DNA of 64,000 nucleotides from an uncultured Acidimicrobiales bacterium (GTDB taxonomy: Bacteria; Actinomycetota; Acidimicrobiia; Acidimicrobiales; SZUA-35): assembly GCA_937922045.1 (NCBI GenBank), contig CAKZXA010000068.1, positions 43,887 to 107,886 of the forward strand, read 5' to 3'. Below, piece by piece: positions 1 to 8,700 of the stretch. The translations under genes were made by a program, and so were the position numbers. The stretch's first letter is position 1. Every line of letters starts with the position of its first letter. Below the pieces are notes generated by a model. That model made no database searches and was not told the DNA's origin. It saw only the letters and a list, made by a program, of their open reading frames with translations.

Positions 1-1
1 C

Positions 2-949
2 TACCACTGCTTCGGCATGGTCATGGGTGTGCTCGGGTGCTCAACCCACGGTGCGTGCATTGTTGTGCCTGCCGATGCCTTCGATCCGGTCGAAACGCTG
101 GCGACACTCGACGAGGAGGCGTGCACCAGTCTCTACGGCGTGCCGACGATGTTTATCGCAATGCTCGGTCACGTCGATTTCGACAAGACCGACCTCAGCG
201 CCTTGCGAACCGGCATCATGGCCGGGTCCCCCTGCCCGGTCGAGGTGATGAAACAGTGCATCGAGCGGATGCATATGGACGAAGTCACCATCTGCTACGG
301 CATGACTGAGACGTCGCCGGTCTCGACCCAAACCGCGGTCGACGATCCGATCGACAAGCGGGTGCAAAGCGTCGGACGCGTCCACCCTCATGTCGAGATC
401 AAGGTCATCGATCCCGAAAGTGGTGAGATCGTACCTCGGGGAGCCTCCGGCGAATTCTGCACCAGAGGCTACTCGGTCATGGTCGGCTACTGGAATGACG
501 CTGAGCGTACGGCGCAGGCCATCGACGAGGACGGCTGGATGCACACCGGGGATCTGGCCGAGATGGACATCGATGGCTATGTCAACATCGTCGGGCGGAT
601 CAAGGACATGATCATTCGAGGCGGCGAGAACGTGTATCCCCGAGAGATCGAAGAGTTCCTCTACGGCCATCCGAAGATCAAGGACGTGCAGGTGATCGGT
701 GTTCCCGACGTCAAGTACGGCGAACAGGTAATGGCTTGGGTTCAAGTCGAAGATGGTCACGAGTTGTCCGAAGACGAGGTCAAGGAGTTCTGTCAAGGCA
801 AGATCGCGCACTACAAGGTGCCGCGCTACGTCCACGTGACCGATGAGTTCCCGATGACGGTTACGGGCAAGATCCAGAAATTCAAGTTACGCGACGATGC
901 GATCGAACGACTCGGCTTGGCTGATGCGGCCGCGGTCGAGACAGCCTAG
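2..949 (+). CDS. Acyl-CoA synthetase (AMP-binding), C-terminal part, cut by window start
   Basis: This is the C-terminal part of an ANL-superfamily ligase that activates a carboxylic acid to acyl-AMP and then acyl-CoA. The reading frame is open from base 2, where it reads YHCFGMVMG, a segment inside such ligases, so the true start lies upstream. Visible motifs are YGMTETSP (acid/adenylate binding), the hinge region with [16 protein letters not shown], and the C-terminal [12 protein letters not shown] with its catalytic lysine. The layout fits medium- or long-chain FadD/ACSF2-like enzymes. The next gene begins directly after the stop and an acetoacetyl-CoA synthetase follows, which suggests one acyl-CoA operon. 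Substrate chain length cannot be read from the sequence. Confidence 0.9.
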   Translation, partial: YHCFGMVMGVLGCSTHGACIVVPADAFDPVETLATLDEEACTSLYGVPTMFIAMLGHVDFDKTDLSALRTGIMAGSPCPVEVMKQCIERMHMDEVTICYGMTETSPVSTQTAVDDPIDKRVQSVGRVHPHVEIKVIDPESGEIVPRGASGEFCTRGYSVMVGYWNDAERTAQAIDEDGWMHTGDLAEMDIDGYVNIVGRIKDMIIRGGENVYPREIEEFLYGHPKIKDVQVIGVPDVKYGEQVMAWVQVEDGHELSEDEVKEFCQGKIAHYKVPRYVHVTDEFPMTVTGKIQKFKLRDDAIERLGLADAAAVETA

Positions 950-1627
950 TTGAACGCCTCCGTGCCATCACCGCAGGAATCGCCCGTCACAATCGAGGTC
1001 GATATTTGGTCCGATGTTGTCTGCCCCTGGTGCTACATCGGCAAACGTCGATTCGAGAGTGCTGTCGCCCAATACACCGAACGACGCCCCGAGGTGGTCT
1101 TTGAGGTTCGTTGTCGAGCCTTCATGCTGGACCCGTCGGCACCTGAATCACCGGAATCGGTTCTGAAGATCTATGAACGCAAGTTCGGTGGCTCAGTGGC
1201 CGCCAGGTCGATGATCGACCGGGTAACCGCTGAGGCCGAGGGGGAGGGCTTGGTCTTCAACCTTGATCGGGCTCAGCGGGCCAACACGTTGTCGGCCCAT
1301 CGTCTCCTCGTCCTGGCCCGCGAACATGGTGTCCAAATGCAGATGAAGGAAGAACTGATGGCCGCCTACTTCACGGATGGTGTCGACATCGCCAACCAAG
1401 CCGACCTTGTGGCCCTTGCTGTCGAGGCGGGCTTGGACGAAGCGACCGTGGCAGCATGGCTGGCCGACGGCCAAGGGCGCAACGACGTGATCGCCGATCT
1501 GAAGACCGCGACAGAACAGGGTATTACTGGCGTGCCCGGGTATGTCTTCAACCGATCCGGTCTCGTTGCCGGCGCGCAGCCGGATGAAGTATTCATATCT
1601 GTTTTCGACCAATTGATCGGAGCTTGA
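950..1627 (+). CDS. DsbA-family (FrnE-like) thiol oxidoreductase
   Basis: A thioredoxin-fold protein of 225 residues of the FrnE/2-hydroxychromene-2-carboxylate isomerase-like DsbA group. It has the CPWC active site close to the N terminus (DVVCPWCYIGKRR), a helical insertion (YFTDGVDIANQADLVALAVEAG) and the cis-proline loop GVPGYVFN near the C terminus. There is no signal peptide, so it should act in the cytoplasm. The TTG at 950 follows the preceding stop directly; an in-frame GTG at 962 is an alternative start. It sits between two acyl-CoA ligases and overlaps the next gene by one base, so the three are probably co-transcribed. Its redox partner is unknown. Confidence 0.85.
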   Translation: MNASVPSPQESPVTIEVDIWSDVVCPWCYIGKRRFESAVAQYTERRPEVVFEVRCRAFMLDPSAPESPESVLKIYERKFGGSVAARSMIDRVTAEAEGEGLVFNLDRAQRANTLSAHRLLVLAREHGVQMQMKEELMAAYFTDGVDIANQADLVALAVEAGLDEATVAAWLADGQGRNDVIADLKTATEQGITGVPGYVFNRSGLVAGAQPDEVFISVFDQLIGA

Positions 1628-3621
1628 TGACCACCGAGTCGCCCCTGTGGGCGCCAACGCCTGAACAGATCGCCGCTACCCAGATAGACCGGTTCCGGCG
1701 GGAATGTTGGCCCGAGGCCTCAACCAGTCACGAGCTTTGGAAGGCATCGGTGGCTGAGCCTGGCCGTTTCTGGCGTTCGGTCTGGGAATGGTGCGACGTG
1801 CTTGGCGAACCCGGCGATCGAGACATCGAGCATGGGGAAACCTTTCGTCAGTCCACCTTCCTGCCCGACGCCACGCTGAACGTTGCCGAGAACCTGCTCG
1901 CCGAGCGCGAAGGCGCCGACGATGTTGCCATAATCGCCCTTGGCGAAGCGACGACACCGGGTGGGGCCCCAACCGAGGAGCACTGGAGCTGGCAGAAGCT
2001 ACGAACCGAGACAGCATCGTTGGCCGCTGCTCTGCGCTCAGCCGGGATCGAATCGGGTGACCGGCTCGCGGCGTGGATGCCCCATCGGCCGGAAACCGTG
2101 GTTTCGTTCCTCGCCGCAGCCTCGATCGGGGCTGTGTTCACCTCAACGTCGGCTGACTTCGGTGTCGACGGGGTCGTCGACCGCTTTGGCCAAACCGAGC
2201 CTCGTGTTCTCGTGGCTTCCGTCGGGTACCGGTATGGCGGTCGCTTCTTCGATCTGACCGATCGCTTGGTAGAGATTGCCAGCCAGCTGCCGTCGGTTGA
2301 GATCGTGATCGTGGTCGGTGCCGATGATGAGGCTGTTCTTCCCTCTATCGATGGATGCAAGGTTGTCGGCTGGCAGGCGTTGGTTGGGGCTCACAGCGGC
2401 GCTGAGCCTCACTACGAACCCTTGCCAACGAACCATCCCCTCTACGTCTTGTATTCGTCGGGAACGACGGGCAAACCCAAATGCATTGTCCACCGCAGCG
2501 GCGGTGTGCTGCTCAAACATCTGAGCGAGCAACGATTTCACAGCGACATCAGAGCCGGTGATCGAGTCTTCTACTTCACGACATGTGGCTGGATGATGTG
2601 GAACTGGCTCGTTTCGGCCCTTGGATGTGGGGCCACGATCGTCCTCTACGACGGAAATCCGGCCCACCCCGGGCCCTCGGTGCTGTTTGAGGCCGCCGAA
2701 AGGTATGGCTTCACCCTCTTCGGTATCTCAGCAAAGTTCATCGATGCGGTGATGAAGAGCGGCTACCGACCTGTGGATCACGTCGAGCTGAATGAGCTGA
2801 GGAGTGTATGCTCCACCGGTTCGCCGCTGAGCCATGAAGGCTTCAGCTGGATCTATGATGCTCTCGCTCCGGATGTGCACCTCGCGTCCATATCGGGCGG
2901 TACCGATCTTTGTGGCTGCCTGGTCCTGGGCGACCCGACCCGACCCGTCTATGCCGGCGAAATCCAAGCCAGCGCGCTTGGCCTCAAGATCGACGTCTAC
3001 ACCGACGAGGGGGGCACGGCGCCGGTCGGCGAAAAGGGAGAGTTGGTCTGTGTGAACCCCTTCCCGTCGATGCCTCTGCGGTTCTGGGGCGCAGATGGCG
3101 AGGAGCGCTACCAGGCTGCCTACTTTGACCGGTTCGCTGAGCTTGGTCCGGCCAACGTTTGGGCCCACGGCGACTATGCAGCCTGGACCGTCAACGGTGG
3201 CATGGTCATCTTTGGTCGCTCCGACGCCACGCTCAACGCGTCTGGTGTTCGAATCGGTACGGCCGAGATCTACCGCATCGTTGAACAGATGGACGAGGTG
3301 CAGGAGTCGATAGCGATCGCCCAGGAATGGGACGGCGACACTCGCATCGTCCTCTTCGTGCGGCTGACGCCGGGAATGCTTCTCGACGACGACTTGACGG
3401 CGCGTATACGGCGAGACCTGCGGGCGAAAGGCTCGCCTCGGCATGTGCCGGCCGTTGTCGTCGATGTCGAGGACATTCCCCGCACCCGTTCGGGCAAGAT
3501 CGTCGAACTTGCGGTAACCGATGTTGTTCACGGTCGGCCGGTTAAGAACACCGAGGCGTTGGCCAATCCCGAAGCCTTGGATCAGTTCTCCAATCGGTTG
3601 GAGTTGGTGTCGGGTCCCTGA
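1627..3621 (+). CDS. aacS: Acetoacetyl-CoA synthetase
   Basis: A ligase of about 664 residues that activates acetoacetate to acetoacetyl-CoA at the expense of ATP, in ketone-body or polyhydroxybutyrate metabolism. The P-loop-like motif [14 protein letters not shown], the adenylate motif GGTDLCGC, the hinge [18 protein letters not shown] and the C-terminal [12 protein letters not shown] with the catalytic lysine are all present. The length and the N-terminal domain around [11 protein letters not shown] match AacS rather than ordinary acetyl-CoA synthetase. The ATG overlaps the previous stop (TGATG), implying translational coupling. A TTG one codon upstream is possible. The specific substrate is inferred from family resemblance. 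Confidence 0.9.
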   Translation: MTTESPLWAPTPEQIAATQIDRFRRECWPEASTSHELWKASVAEPGRFWRSVWEWCDVLGEPGDRDIEHGETFRQSTFLPDATLNVAENLLAEREGADDVAIIALGEATTPGGAPTEEHWSWQKLRTETASLAAALRSAGIESGDRLAAWMPHRPETVVSFLAAASIGAVFTSTSADFGVDGVVDRFGQTEPRVLVASVGYRYGGRFFDLTDRLVEIASQLPSVEIVIVVGADDEAVLPSIDGCKVVGWQALVGAHSGAEPHYEPLPTNHPLYVLYSSGTTGKPKCIVHRSGGVLLKHLSEQRFHSDIRAGDRVFYFTTCGWMMWNWLVSALGCGATIVLYDGNPAHPGPSVLFEAAERYGFTLFGISAKFIDAVMKSGYRPVDHVELNELRSVCSTGSPLSHEGFSWIYDALAPDVHLASISGGTDLCGCLVLGDPTRPVYAGEIQASALGLKIDVYTDEGGTAPVGEKGELVCVNPFPSMPLRFWGADGEERYQAAYFDRFAELGPANVWAHGDYAAWTVNGGMVIFGRSDATLNASGVRIGTAEIYRIVEQMDEVQESIAIAQEWDGDTRIVLFVRLTPGMLLDDDLTARIRRDLRAKGSPRHVPAVVVDVEDIPRTRSGKIVELAVTDVVHGRPVKNTEALANPEALDQFSNRLELVSGP

Positions 3622-3641
3622 GCGGGCACACTTCTTGCTCG

Positions 3642-4208
3642 ATGGATCAACCTCAGATCGAAGCGTCCGTTCGTGCCATTCTTGCCGCCGTAGGAGAGGA
3701 TCCTGACCGGGATGGTCTGCTCGACACGCCTGCTCGGGTAGCGCGAGCCTATGGCGAATTGCTGCGCGGCTACGCCGAAGACCCCGCTGATCATCTCGAT
3801 CGGCAGTTCGATGTGGACCACGACGAGATGATTCTGGTACGCAACATCGCTTTCAGCTCGATGTGTGAGCATCACATGTTGCCCTTTATCGGCCAAGCCC
3901 ACGTGGCCTACTTGCCAGGCGAAGGCGGCAAGGTCTGTGGATTGTCGAAGCTTGCCCGCGTGGTCGACGGCTACGCCAAGCGACTGCAGGTGCAAGAACG
4001 ACTGACGAGCCAGATTGCCGATGCCCTGGTCGAACGGCTCGATCCGGCAGGGGTTCTTGTCGTGCTCGAAGCCGAACATCTTTGCATGACCATGCGAGGT
4101 GTTCAGAAACCTGGGGCGGTTACGACGACATCAGGTGTTCGTGGCTTGTTCAAGCGAAACGCAGCCACTCGGGCCGAAGCTTTAGGACTTATCCAATCCA
4201 GTCGGTAG
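3642..4208 (+). CDS. folE: GTP cyclohydrolase I
   Basis: Converts GTP to 7,8-dihydroneopterin triphosphate, the first step of tetrahydrofolate synthesis; acts as a cytoplasmic oligomer. The 188-residue length is typical. The zinc and active-site segments are intact: [21 protein letters not shown] carries the Cys-His-His region and [22 protein letters not shown] carries the second zinc cysteine and the substrate-binding stretch. It lies 20 bases after aacS without a clear Shine-Dalgarno sequence. No other folate genes are in the window, so it is not part of a folate operon here. Confidence 0.95.
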   Translation: MDQPQIEASVRAILAAVGEDPDRDGLLDTPARVARAYGELLRGYAEDPADHLDRQFDVDHDEMILVRNIAFSSMCEHHMLPFIGQAHVAYLPGEGGKVCGLSKLARVVDGYAKRLQVQERLTSQIADALVERLDPAGVLVVLEAEHLCMTMRGVQKPGAVTTTSGVRGLFKRNAATRAEALGLIQSSR

Positions 4209-4225
4209 CGACCGTCGGCCAGTGC

Positions 4226-4864
4226 CTAGATCGCCACGGGTCGTTGTCCATTGGCGAAACGTTCGGCCATCACCAACAACACCGTCCAGTAGCCCCCGAT
4301 GGGCTTCACCAGATCTGATTTCACGACAGTAATCGGCTCGATCTCGCCGCCGGGTACGTACTGATGGGCGTCGAGGTGTTCAACATCGTCGGCGAGCAGG
4401 GCCAGCAGGCCGCTGGCCGATGTCTCGGCGAGCCCCATCACCTCGTCTGGGTCGGGGTTGAACTGGTCCAGTGGGCGATCGTCCGAGAGGAAGAAGACAT
4501 GGGCGAGCTCACGGTTGGTTCCCTCTCCGGCGTCGTCGGCGAGGAGGCGAACGCCGAGTGGCACGAGCAGGTCTTGGTCGACTTGGATGCCGACCTCTTC
4601 CTCCAGCTCCCGGATGCCGTCGAGCGGCGATTCCCCGGCGAGCAGGTGACCGGCGGCTGAGAGGTCGAGCAGCCCGGGAAAGGCTCGTGCCTGTTGATGT
4701 CTCAGCTGGAGGACGACCCTCGCCGGGGCTTCGGGGCGGATGATCAGACAATGAAAGACCTGGTGCCACTGGCCATCAGCGTGCACCTGTTCGCGGCTTG
4801 CAGTGTCCTCGTAGGCGCCGGTCGGTGAGACGATGTCGATCATTTCTGGAACGGGATCATTCAT
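4226..4864 (-). CDS. NUDIX hydrolase
   Basis: A 212-residue NUDIX-fold protein, with the Nudix box GHLLAGESPLDGIRELEEEVG supplying the metal-binding glutamates. The spacing before the RE pair is one residue shorter than the textbook box, as in the YfcD-like branch. The N-terminal IVSPTGAYEDTASREQVHADGQWHQVFHCLI also fits that branch. The substrate is unknown; members act on nucleoside diphosphate derivatives or isopentenyl-diphosphate-like substrates. The ATG at 4864 is chosen because the upstream in-frame extension is the end of a decayed C26 hydrolase (see the relic). There is no obvious Shine-Dalgarno sequence. Confidence 0.85.
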   Translation of the reverse strand: MNDPVPEMIDIVSPTGAYEDTASREQVHADGQWHQVFHCLIIRPEAPARVVLQLRHQQARAFPGLLDLSAAGHLLAGESPLDGIRELEEEVGIQVDQDLLVPLGVRLLADDAGEGTNRELAHVFFLSDDRPLDQFNPDPDEVMGLAETSASGLLALLADDVEHLDAHQYVPGGEIEPITVVKSDLVKPIGGYWTVLLVMAERFANGQRPVAI

Positions 4865-5061
4865 GATGGCTTGCTCGTGTGGCGCTGGTTCTGGGCGGCT
4901 GCGGTCTCGACCAGTGGCCTCGACCACACCATCGACATCGCGGGCGATGACCCGGAGGCCTTCTCCGATGCGGTCGATGGCTTGATGAGGGGTTCAACGA
5001 CATTGGCGATGTCGGCGCCGGAGCGGCGCCTGCCGGGCAGGCCGATGAGGGGCTTCGTCAT
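4865..5061 (-). pseudogene. Relic of a C26 (PuuD-like) gamma-glutamyl-GABA hydrolase with large internal deletion
   Basis: On the minus strand the ATG at 5061 begins MTKPLIGLPGRRRSGAD, the usual N terminus of class-I glutamine-amidotransferase-like C26 hydrolases. After about 25 residues the homology stops. From about 4990 a different frame reads PHQAIDRIGEGLRVIARDVDG then VVEA, which is the C-terminal part of the same family (the HHQ...D segment that precedes the QWHPE motif). The middle, including the nucleophile Cys region, and the QWHPE end are missing. I infer one deletion of several hundred bases with a frame change near 4985-4992. The gene lies next to a PuuA-like glutamine synthetase, which is where a PuuD-like hydrolase would be expected. 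A short functional peptide is unlikely. Confidence 0.65.
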
Positions 5062-5240
5062 AGTTTCTCAGACTGTATCGCGAGGCTGACAGCGGCGGCA
5101 GGGGCGGGCTGAAAGGAGGTCCGGGGCTAAGTTTTGCTGGCGAATGGCCGAGGGAGGGAAGCAGCCCTAGGGGCGAAGGCAATTGCTGCAGCGATCAGCC
5201 GTTGCCGGAGATTCCTAACTATCCGACACGGAAGGAAGAT

Positions 5241-6572
5241 GTGAACTCGGACGAACCAACAAGTGCCTATAGCCGGTACCGCGTTCTCTGGCCTGATCAT
5301 CTCGGCCTCGCTCGGGGCAAGTATCTCCCGGCGCGCTCGGCCAGCGGTGGCACGTCGTTCTCCATCGGGGTCTTTCTTCAGAGCTACGACCGGGTGCTCT
5401 ACGATGTTTCGTCTGGCATCGATTCGGTTGGTTTGCCTGATCTCGATGCTGTCTATGACCTGGAGCGGGCGCGTCCTGGTTGGGAACCGGGCACAGGCAT
5501 TGTGATCGCCGACTTAGTCCTCGACGACGAGCCATTCGAAACGTCGCCTCGGCAGGTGTTGCGGAGGGCGATCGAGGCGTGGCGAGACCAGGGTTTCAGC
5601 CCGGTCGTCGGTTTCGAACTCGAGGCCTACCTTCTCCATCTGAATGAAGAAGACGATTGGGTTCCGGTGCCCTCGCCCTCGTCCTACCTCTACGGCACTG
5701 GGGCGCACGCTGATTCGACCGGCGTGATCGATGAGATCATGGAGAAGGCCGAGGCAAGTGGCATCCCGATCGAGTCTGTGAACGGCGAGTTCGACGTGCC
5801 GCAGTTCGAACTCACGCTCGAGTTCGCCGATGCGTTGACGGCGGTCGACAACGCCTTCCTCTTCAAGGAACTAGCGCGAGAGGTTGCACACGGCCATGGG
5901 CTAAAGCTGACGTTCATGGGCAAGCCGGTCGCCGAAAAAGCCGGTTCGGGGCTTCACATCAATCTTTCGATGGCCGACGATCAGGGAAACAACGCCTTCG
6001 CCGACGACTCGGAGGGGGATGGGTTGTCGAAGCTGGCCCGACAGGTCTTGGCGGGACTACTCGATCACCACGAAGCGCTGTCCGCCATGTGCGCTCCTAC
6101 GGTCAACGCTTACAAGCGTCTTGTGGCAGGCGAGTTTGTTGGTCAGTGGGCCAATTGGGGATACGACCACAGAGCGGTTGCGGTCCGTGTCCCGCCTCAA
6201 CGTGGGCTTCGGACCCGCCTTGAGCATCGCCTCTCTGACGGTTCGGCCAATCCCTATCTGGCGACCGCTGCAATTCTGCAGGCGGGCCTTCTCGGAGTCG
6301 AGGATTACCTCTATCCCGAAGAGGCCGAGACTGGCGATGGTCTCTCCAGCCGTTCAACGGAGAGACGATGCCCCGAGACGCTCGGCGCCGCAGTCGAAGC
6401 CTTGCTCGCGGACACCGCGCTTGTAAACGCTGTCGGCGCCGACGCCGTGAACAATTTCTGCGACCACAAGACGATCGAGTGGCGTGTCTTCACCGAGGTC
6501 GAGCCCCATTGGCGCGACAAGTCGGACATGATCACGGCCTGGGAATACGAGACCTATCTGCCATTCCACTGA
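5241..6572 (+). CDS. Glutamine synthetase family protein, PuuA-like
   Basis: A type III/PuuA-like member of the glutamine synthetase fold, about 443 residues, which ligates an amine to glutamate gamma-carboxyl using ATP. Seen are the N-terminal beta-grasp with RYRVLWPDHLGLARGKYLP, metal-ligand segments GFELEAYL and NGEFDVPQFE, the ATP/metal loop GSGLHINLSM, and the substrate arginine segment RAVAVRVPPQRGLRTRLEHRLSDGSANPYLA. The GTG at 5241 follows GAAGGA by four bases and is preferred over a TTG at 5202. Members use putrescine, other amines or ethanolamine; the neighbouring C26 relic suggests a former gamma-glutamylation pathway. The kinase gene follows 22 bases later. Confidence 0.85.
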   Translation: MNSDEPTSAYSRYRVLWPDHLGLARGKYLPARSASGGTSFSIGVFLQSYDRVLYDVSSGIDSVGLPDLDAVYDLERARPGWEPGTGIVIADLVLDDEPFETSPRQVLRRAIEAWRDQGFSPVVGFELEAYLLHLNEEDDWVPVPSPSSYLYGTGAHADSTGVIDEIMEKAEASGIPIESVNGEFDVPQFELTLEFADALTAVDNAFLFKELAREVAHGHGLKLTFMGKPVAEKAGSGLHINLSMADDQGNNAFADDSEGDGLSKLARQVLAGLLDHHEALSAMCAPTVNAYKRLVAGEFVGQWANWGYDHRAVAVRVPPQRGLRTRLEHRLSDGSANPYLATAAILQAGLLGVEDYLYPEEAETGDGLSSRSTERRCPETLGAAVEALLADTALVNAVGADAVNNFCDHKTIEWRVFTEVEPHWRDKSDMITAWEYETYLPFH

Positions 6573-6594
6573 ACGATCGTCTACCCTCGAAAGG

Positions 6595-7398
6595 GTGCGA
6601 GTACGGGCGCCTGGATCATCGGCCAATATCGGTCCCGGTTTTGACGTACTGGGCGTGGCGGTTGCCCGCTACGCCTGGGTCGAAGACCATGGAGACGGCG
6701 AACCTTGCGCGCCTGGCCATATCGCCCGCGTCGCCTACGAGCACGCTGGAGGCACCGAGCCTATCTGGTTCGACTTCACCGTCGAACCGGCGCGCGGTTT
6801 GGGGTTCTCGGCTGCGGCTCGAGCCGCTGGGGCCGTGCTGGCCCGTTTGCAGGCCGGTTCGTCGCGGGAGCAGGCACAGCTCGAGGCCTACGATGTGGTT
6901 GCCGAGATCGAGGGCCACGGGGACAACGCTGCCCCTGCCGTCTTCGGAGGCTTTCATGTGATCGCCGGCGACGTACGCCATCGTGTTGCGGCCAAGTTGC
7001 CTGGGCAACTGTTGTTCTGGGTCCCCGACACCGCTACCGAAACAAACAAGTCTCGAGCCATGCTGGACCCGCTGGTCAGCCGGGCTGACGCTGTCTTCAA
7101 CGTGGGTCGGGCCGCCTTGCTGATGGCCGCTCTCTACGAATCCCGGATCGACCTCTTCCGCACCGCTACCGACGATCGATTGCATCAGCCGGCCCGCTTT
7201 GACGACTGTGAGGCGTCCTATGATGCCTATCGCCGGGCCCTGGAGGCGGGGGCGGCTGCCGCCTGGCTCAGCGGCTCTGGGCCGACGGTTGGTGTCCTCG
7301 TCGACGAGAGCCACGCCGACGCTGTTCGCCAGGCACTGCGCTCGACCGCAAACGTGCTAGACCTCGAGGTCGACGAGCAAGGCGCAATACCTATCTGA
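6595..7398 (+). CDS. thrB: GHMP kinase, homoserine kinase-like
   Basis: A 267-residue GHMP-family kinase most like homoserine kinase (ATP + homoserine to O-phosphohomoserine, threonine pathway). The N-terminal RAPGSSANIGPGFDVLG is the homoserine-kinase signature, the phosphate loop is ARGLGFSAAARAAG, and the third motif is AWLSGSGPTVGVL. It is shorter than the usual 300 or so residues, and the phosphate loop has Phe where most ThrB proteins have Ser (GLGSSA). The GTG start at 6595 is tight behind GAAAGG. It follows the glutamine synthetase-like gene closely, but no other threonine gene is nearby, so the substrate should be treated as probable. Confidence 0.75.
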   Translation: MRVRAPGSSANIGPGFDVLGVAVARYAWVEDHGDGEPCAPGHIARVAYEHAGGTEPIWFDFTVEPARGLGFSAAARAAGAVLARLQAGSSREQAQLEAYDVVAEIEGHGDNAAPAVFGGFHVIAGDVRHRVAAKLPGQLLFWVPDTATETNKSRAMLDPLVSRADAVFNVGRAALLMAALYESRIDLFRTATDDRLHQPARFDDCEASYDAYRRALEAGAAAAWLSGSGPTVGVLVDESHADAVRQALRSTANVLDLEVDEQGAIPI

Positions 7399-7426
7399 CA
7401 CTGTCGATCTAGCACTGTCGATCTAG
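7399..7426. repeat. Perfect 14-base tandem duplication at a stop codon
   Basis: The unit cactgtcgatctag occurs twice head to tail (7399-7412 and 7413-7426). Read on the minus strand each unit begins with C-TAG, and the TAG in the 7413-7426 copy is the stop codon of the serine protease gene. The other copy lies just past that stop and touches the end of the kinase gene on the plus strand. Confidence 0.9.
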
Positions 7427-8232
7427 CCGTCACCGTCATCGGTGGTCGACCAGACGAGGTGGGATCGTTCCGCATCACAAAGGAAGCTCCCACCTGGCTC
7501 TGGTTCGTCCAGAAAGGCCGCGATTTCACGAGCCGAAACAGCCCACGACCGATTGCTGTCGCTGGTTGACACGGCAAAGAGCAGGCCGACCAAGGAATCC
7601 GCCCGGTAGAGACCGGCGCCGCTGTCGCCCTGGCCAGTGAGTGCGTCGACGATGTAGCCGTGTCGTAGCGAGCGGCCGGGCCTGCGGACGTTGTCCATCT
7701 CGATCAGGGTCACCTCGGACACGATGAAGGGAATCGTTCCCGATGAGGCACCCACGATGATGCCTCCATCGTCGATCGCCAGCATGTGCAACGGTGGGGC
7801 AGGAACCGGCTCATCGGAGAGAGGCTCGACCTCCAGCATGGCCAGATCTCGTTCGGCGTCGAGGGATGCGACTGTCGCCCGCTGGCTGCTCCCGTTCCAG
7901 TCGACGACAACCGAAGCCGAACCGGCTACGACGTGGGCGGCGGTCAGCACAGAAGACGTTGTGACGCGGATACCCGAACCCATGCTGTCATTGGCGTCGC
8001 CACACCCTTTGGTCCTGATCGAAACGGCTCGGTCCACAGCCGCGACGGGGTCTGCGGGGGGAGATGCCTGGTTGGTACATCCGATAGTTAGCAGAACGAA
8101 GGTGGTGATCAGTGCGAGCACGGTTCGCCCCCGGCTCGTGTCCTGGCCTCGGCCAGTAGTCTTGGTCGTGTGCGGCGCGCTGTTCTCCTCCGATCCATCC
8201 AGCGACAGATCGATGGCGAGGATGTTGTTCAT
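7423..8232 (-). CDS. Trypsin-like serine protease, probable lipoprotein
   Basis: A chymotrypsin-fold protease with an intact triad: His in TAAHVVAG, Asp in ERDLAMLEV, Ser in GQGDSGAGL. A hydrophobic stretch VLALITTFVLLTIGC ends in a lipobox-like LTIGC, so the mature protein is probably anchored to the outer face of the membrane by lipidated Cys. The ATG at 8232 leaves an unusually long polar n-region of about 35 residues before the hydrophobic core. Two further ATGs upstream (near 8268) are possible but would overlap the divergent gene, whose start is only nine bases away. The target is unknown. About 269 residues. Confidence 0.8.
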   Translation of the reverse strand: MNNILAIDLSLDGSEENSAPHTTKTTGRGQDTSRGRTVLALITTFVLLTIGCTNQASPPADPVAAVDRAVSIRTKGCGDANDSMGSGIRVTTSSVLTAAHVVAGSASVVVDWNGSSQRATVASLDAERDLAMLEVEPLSDEPVPAPPLHMLAIDDGGIIVGASSGTIPFIVSEVTLIEMDNVRRPGRSLRHGYIVDALTGQGDSGAGLYRADSLVGLLFAVSTSDSNRSWAVSAREIAAFLDEPEPGGSFLCDAERSHLVWSTTDDGDG

Positions 8233-8241
8233 GGTGCGGCC

Positions 8242-8616
8242 ATGCTCTGGCGACGACATCCAAACCATCTCGCCATCATTATGCTTTCGGCGGCGAGTAC
8301 GTGGCTTGTGGTGTCTCTGGCCACCGAAGCCGCACGAGCTGACCGGTTGCTTTGGGCCGCCCTGGTCGGCGTTGTTGCGGCTGGGCTCACGACGAAAAGG
8401 TACATTCTGGCGGCGACCGACAAACAACTCGTTCTGCTGCGTGCATCACCGGTTCGCAACGTCGCTGTCTCCATTGATCGTCGGTTAGAGGCTGGTGCTG
8501 TCGTCCAGAGGGTGAGTGGCACCCTCGTGACCGTCGACTGGTCGATCGATGGCGCCGTCTACACGGCGACAAAGCATGCTGACAAAGACCTCGCCTCGCT
8601 CATCGCTGCAACCTGA
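8242..8616 (+). CDS. Small two-helix membrane protein, unknown function
   Basis: A 124-residue protein with two predicted membrane helices close together (IIMLSAASTWLVVSL and LLWAALVGVVAAGLT) followed by a soluble tail (RYILAATDKQLVLLRASP, then a beta-rich segment ending KHADKDLASLIAAT). The tail looks like the PH-like domains of small actinobacterial membrane proteins, but this is only a resemblance. Start ATG 8242 is the first that does not reach into the divergently transcribed protease. The two start codons are about nine bases apart, which leaves no room for ordinary promoters, so one of the two starts may be wrong. Confidence 0.6.
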   Translation: MLWRRHPNHLAIIMLSAASTWLVVSLATEAARADRLLWAALVGVVAAGLTTKRYILAATDKQLVLLRASPVRNVAVSIDRRLEAGAVVQRVSGTLVTVDWSIDGAVYTATKHADKDLASLIAAT

Positions 8617-8700
8617 GACAGGTCACGCGGTGTGTCGAGATCCAAACGACAAGAGGACCGACCATCAGGCCGGCCCTCCCATCACTTTGGTCGAGGATTC

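Noticed and set aside
41..835. 264-codon open frame antisense to the acyl-CoA synthetase
   Set aside because: It mirrors the codon structure of the real gene, has no family match and no ribosome site; high GC makes long antisense frames common.
5085..5200. A gggaagcagccc segment reminiscent of SRP RNA (ffs)
   Set aside because: The matching 5' arm with GTCAGG and the apical GGAA loop are not in place, so the SRP domain IV structure cannot form.
8617..8700. Possible terminator between convergent genes
   Set aside because: The gagg...ccctc pairing has mismatches and no U-tract; too weak to list.
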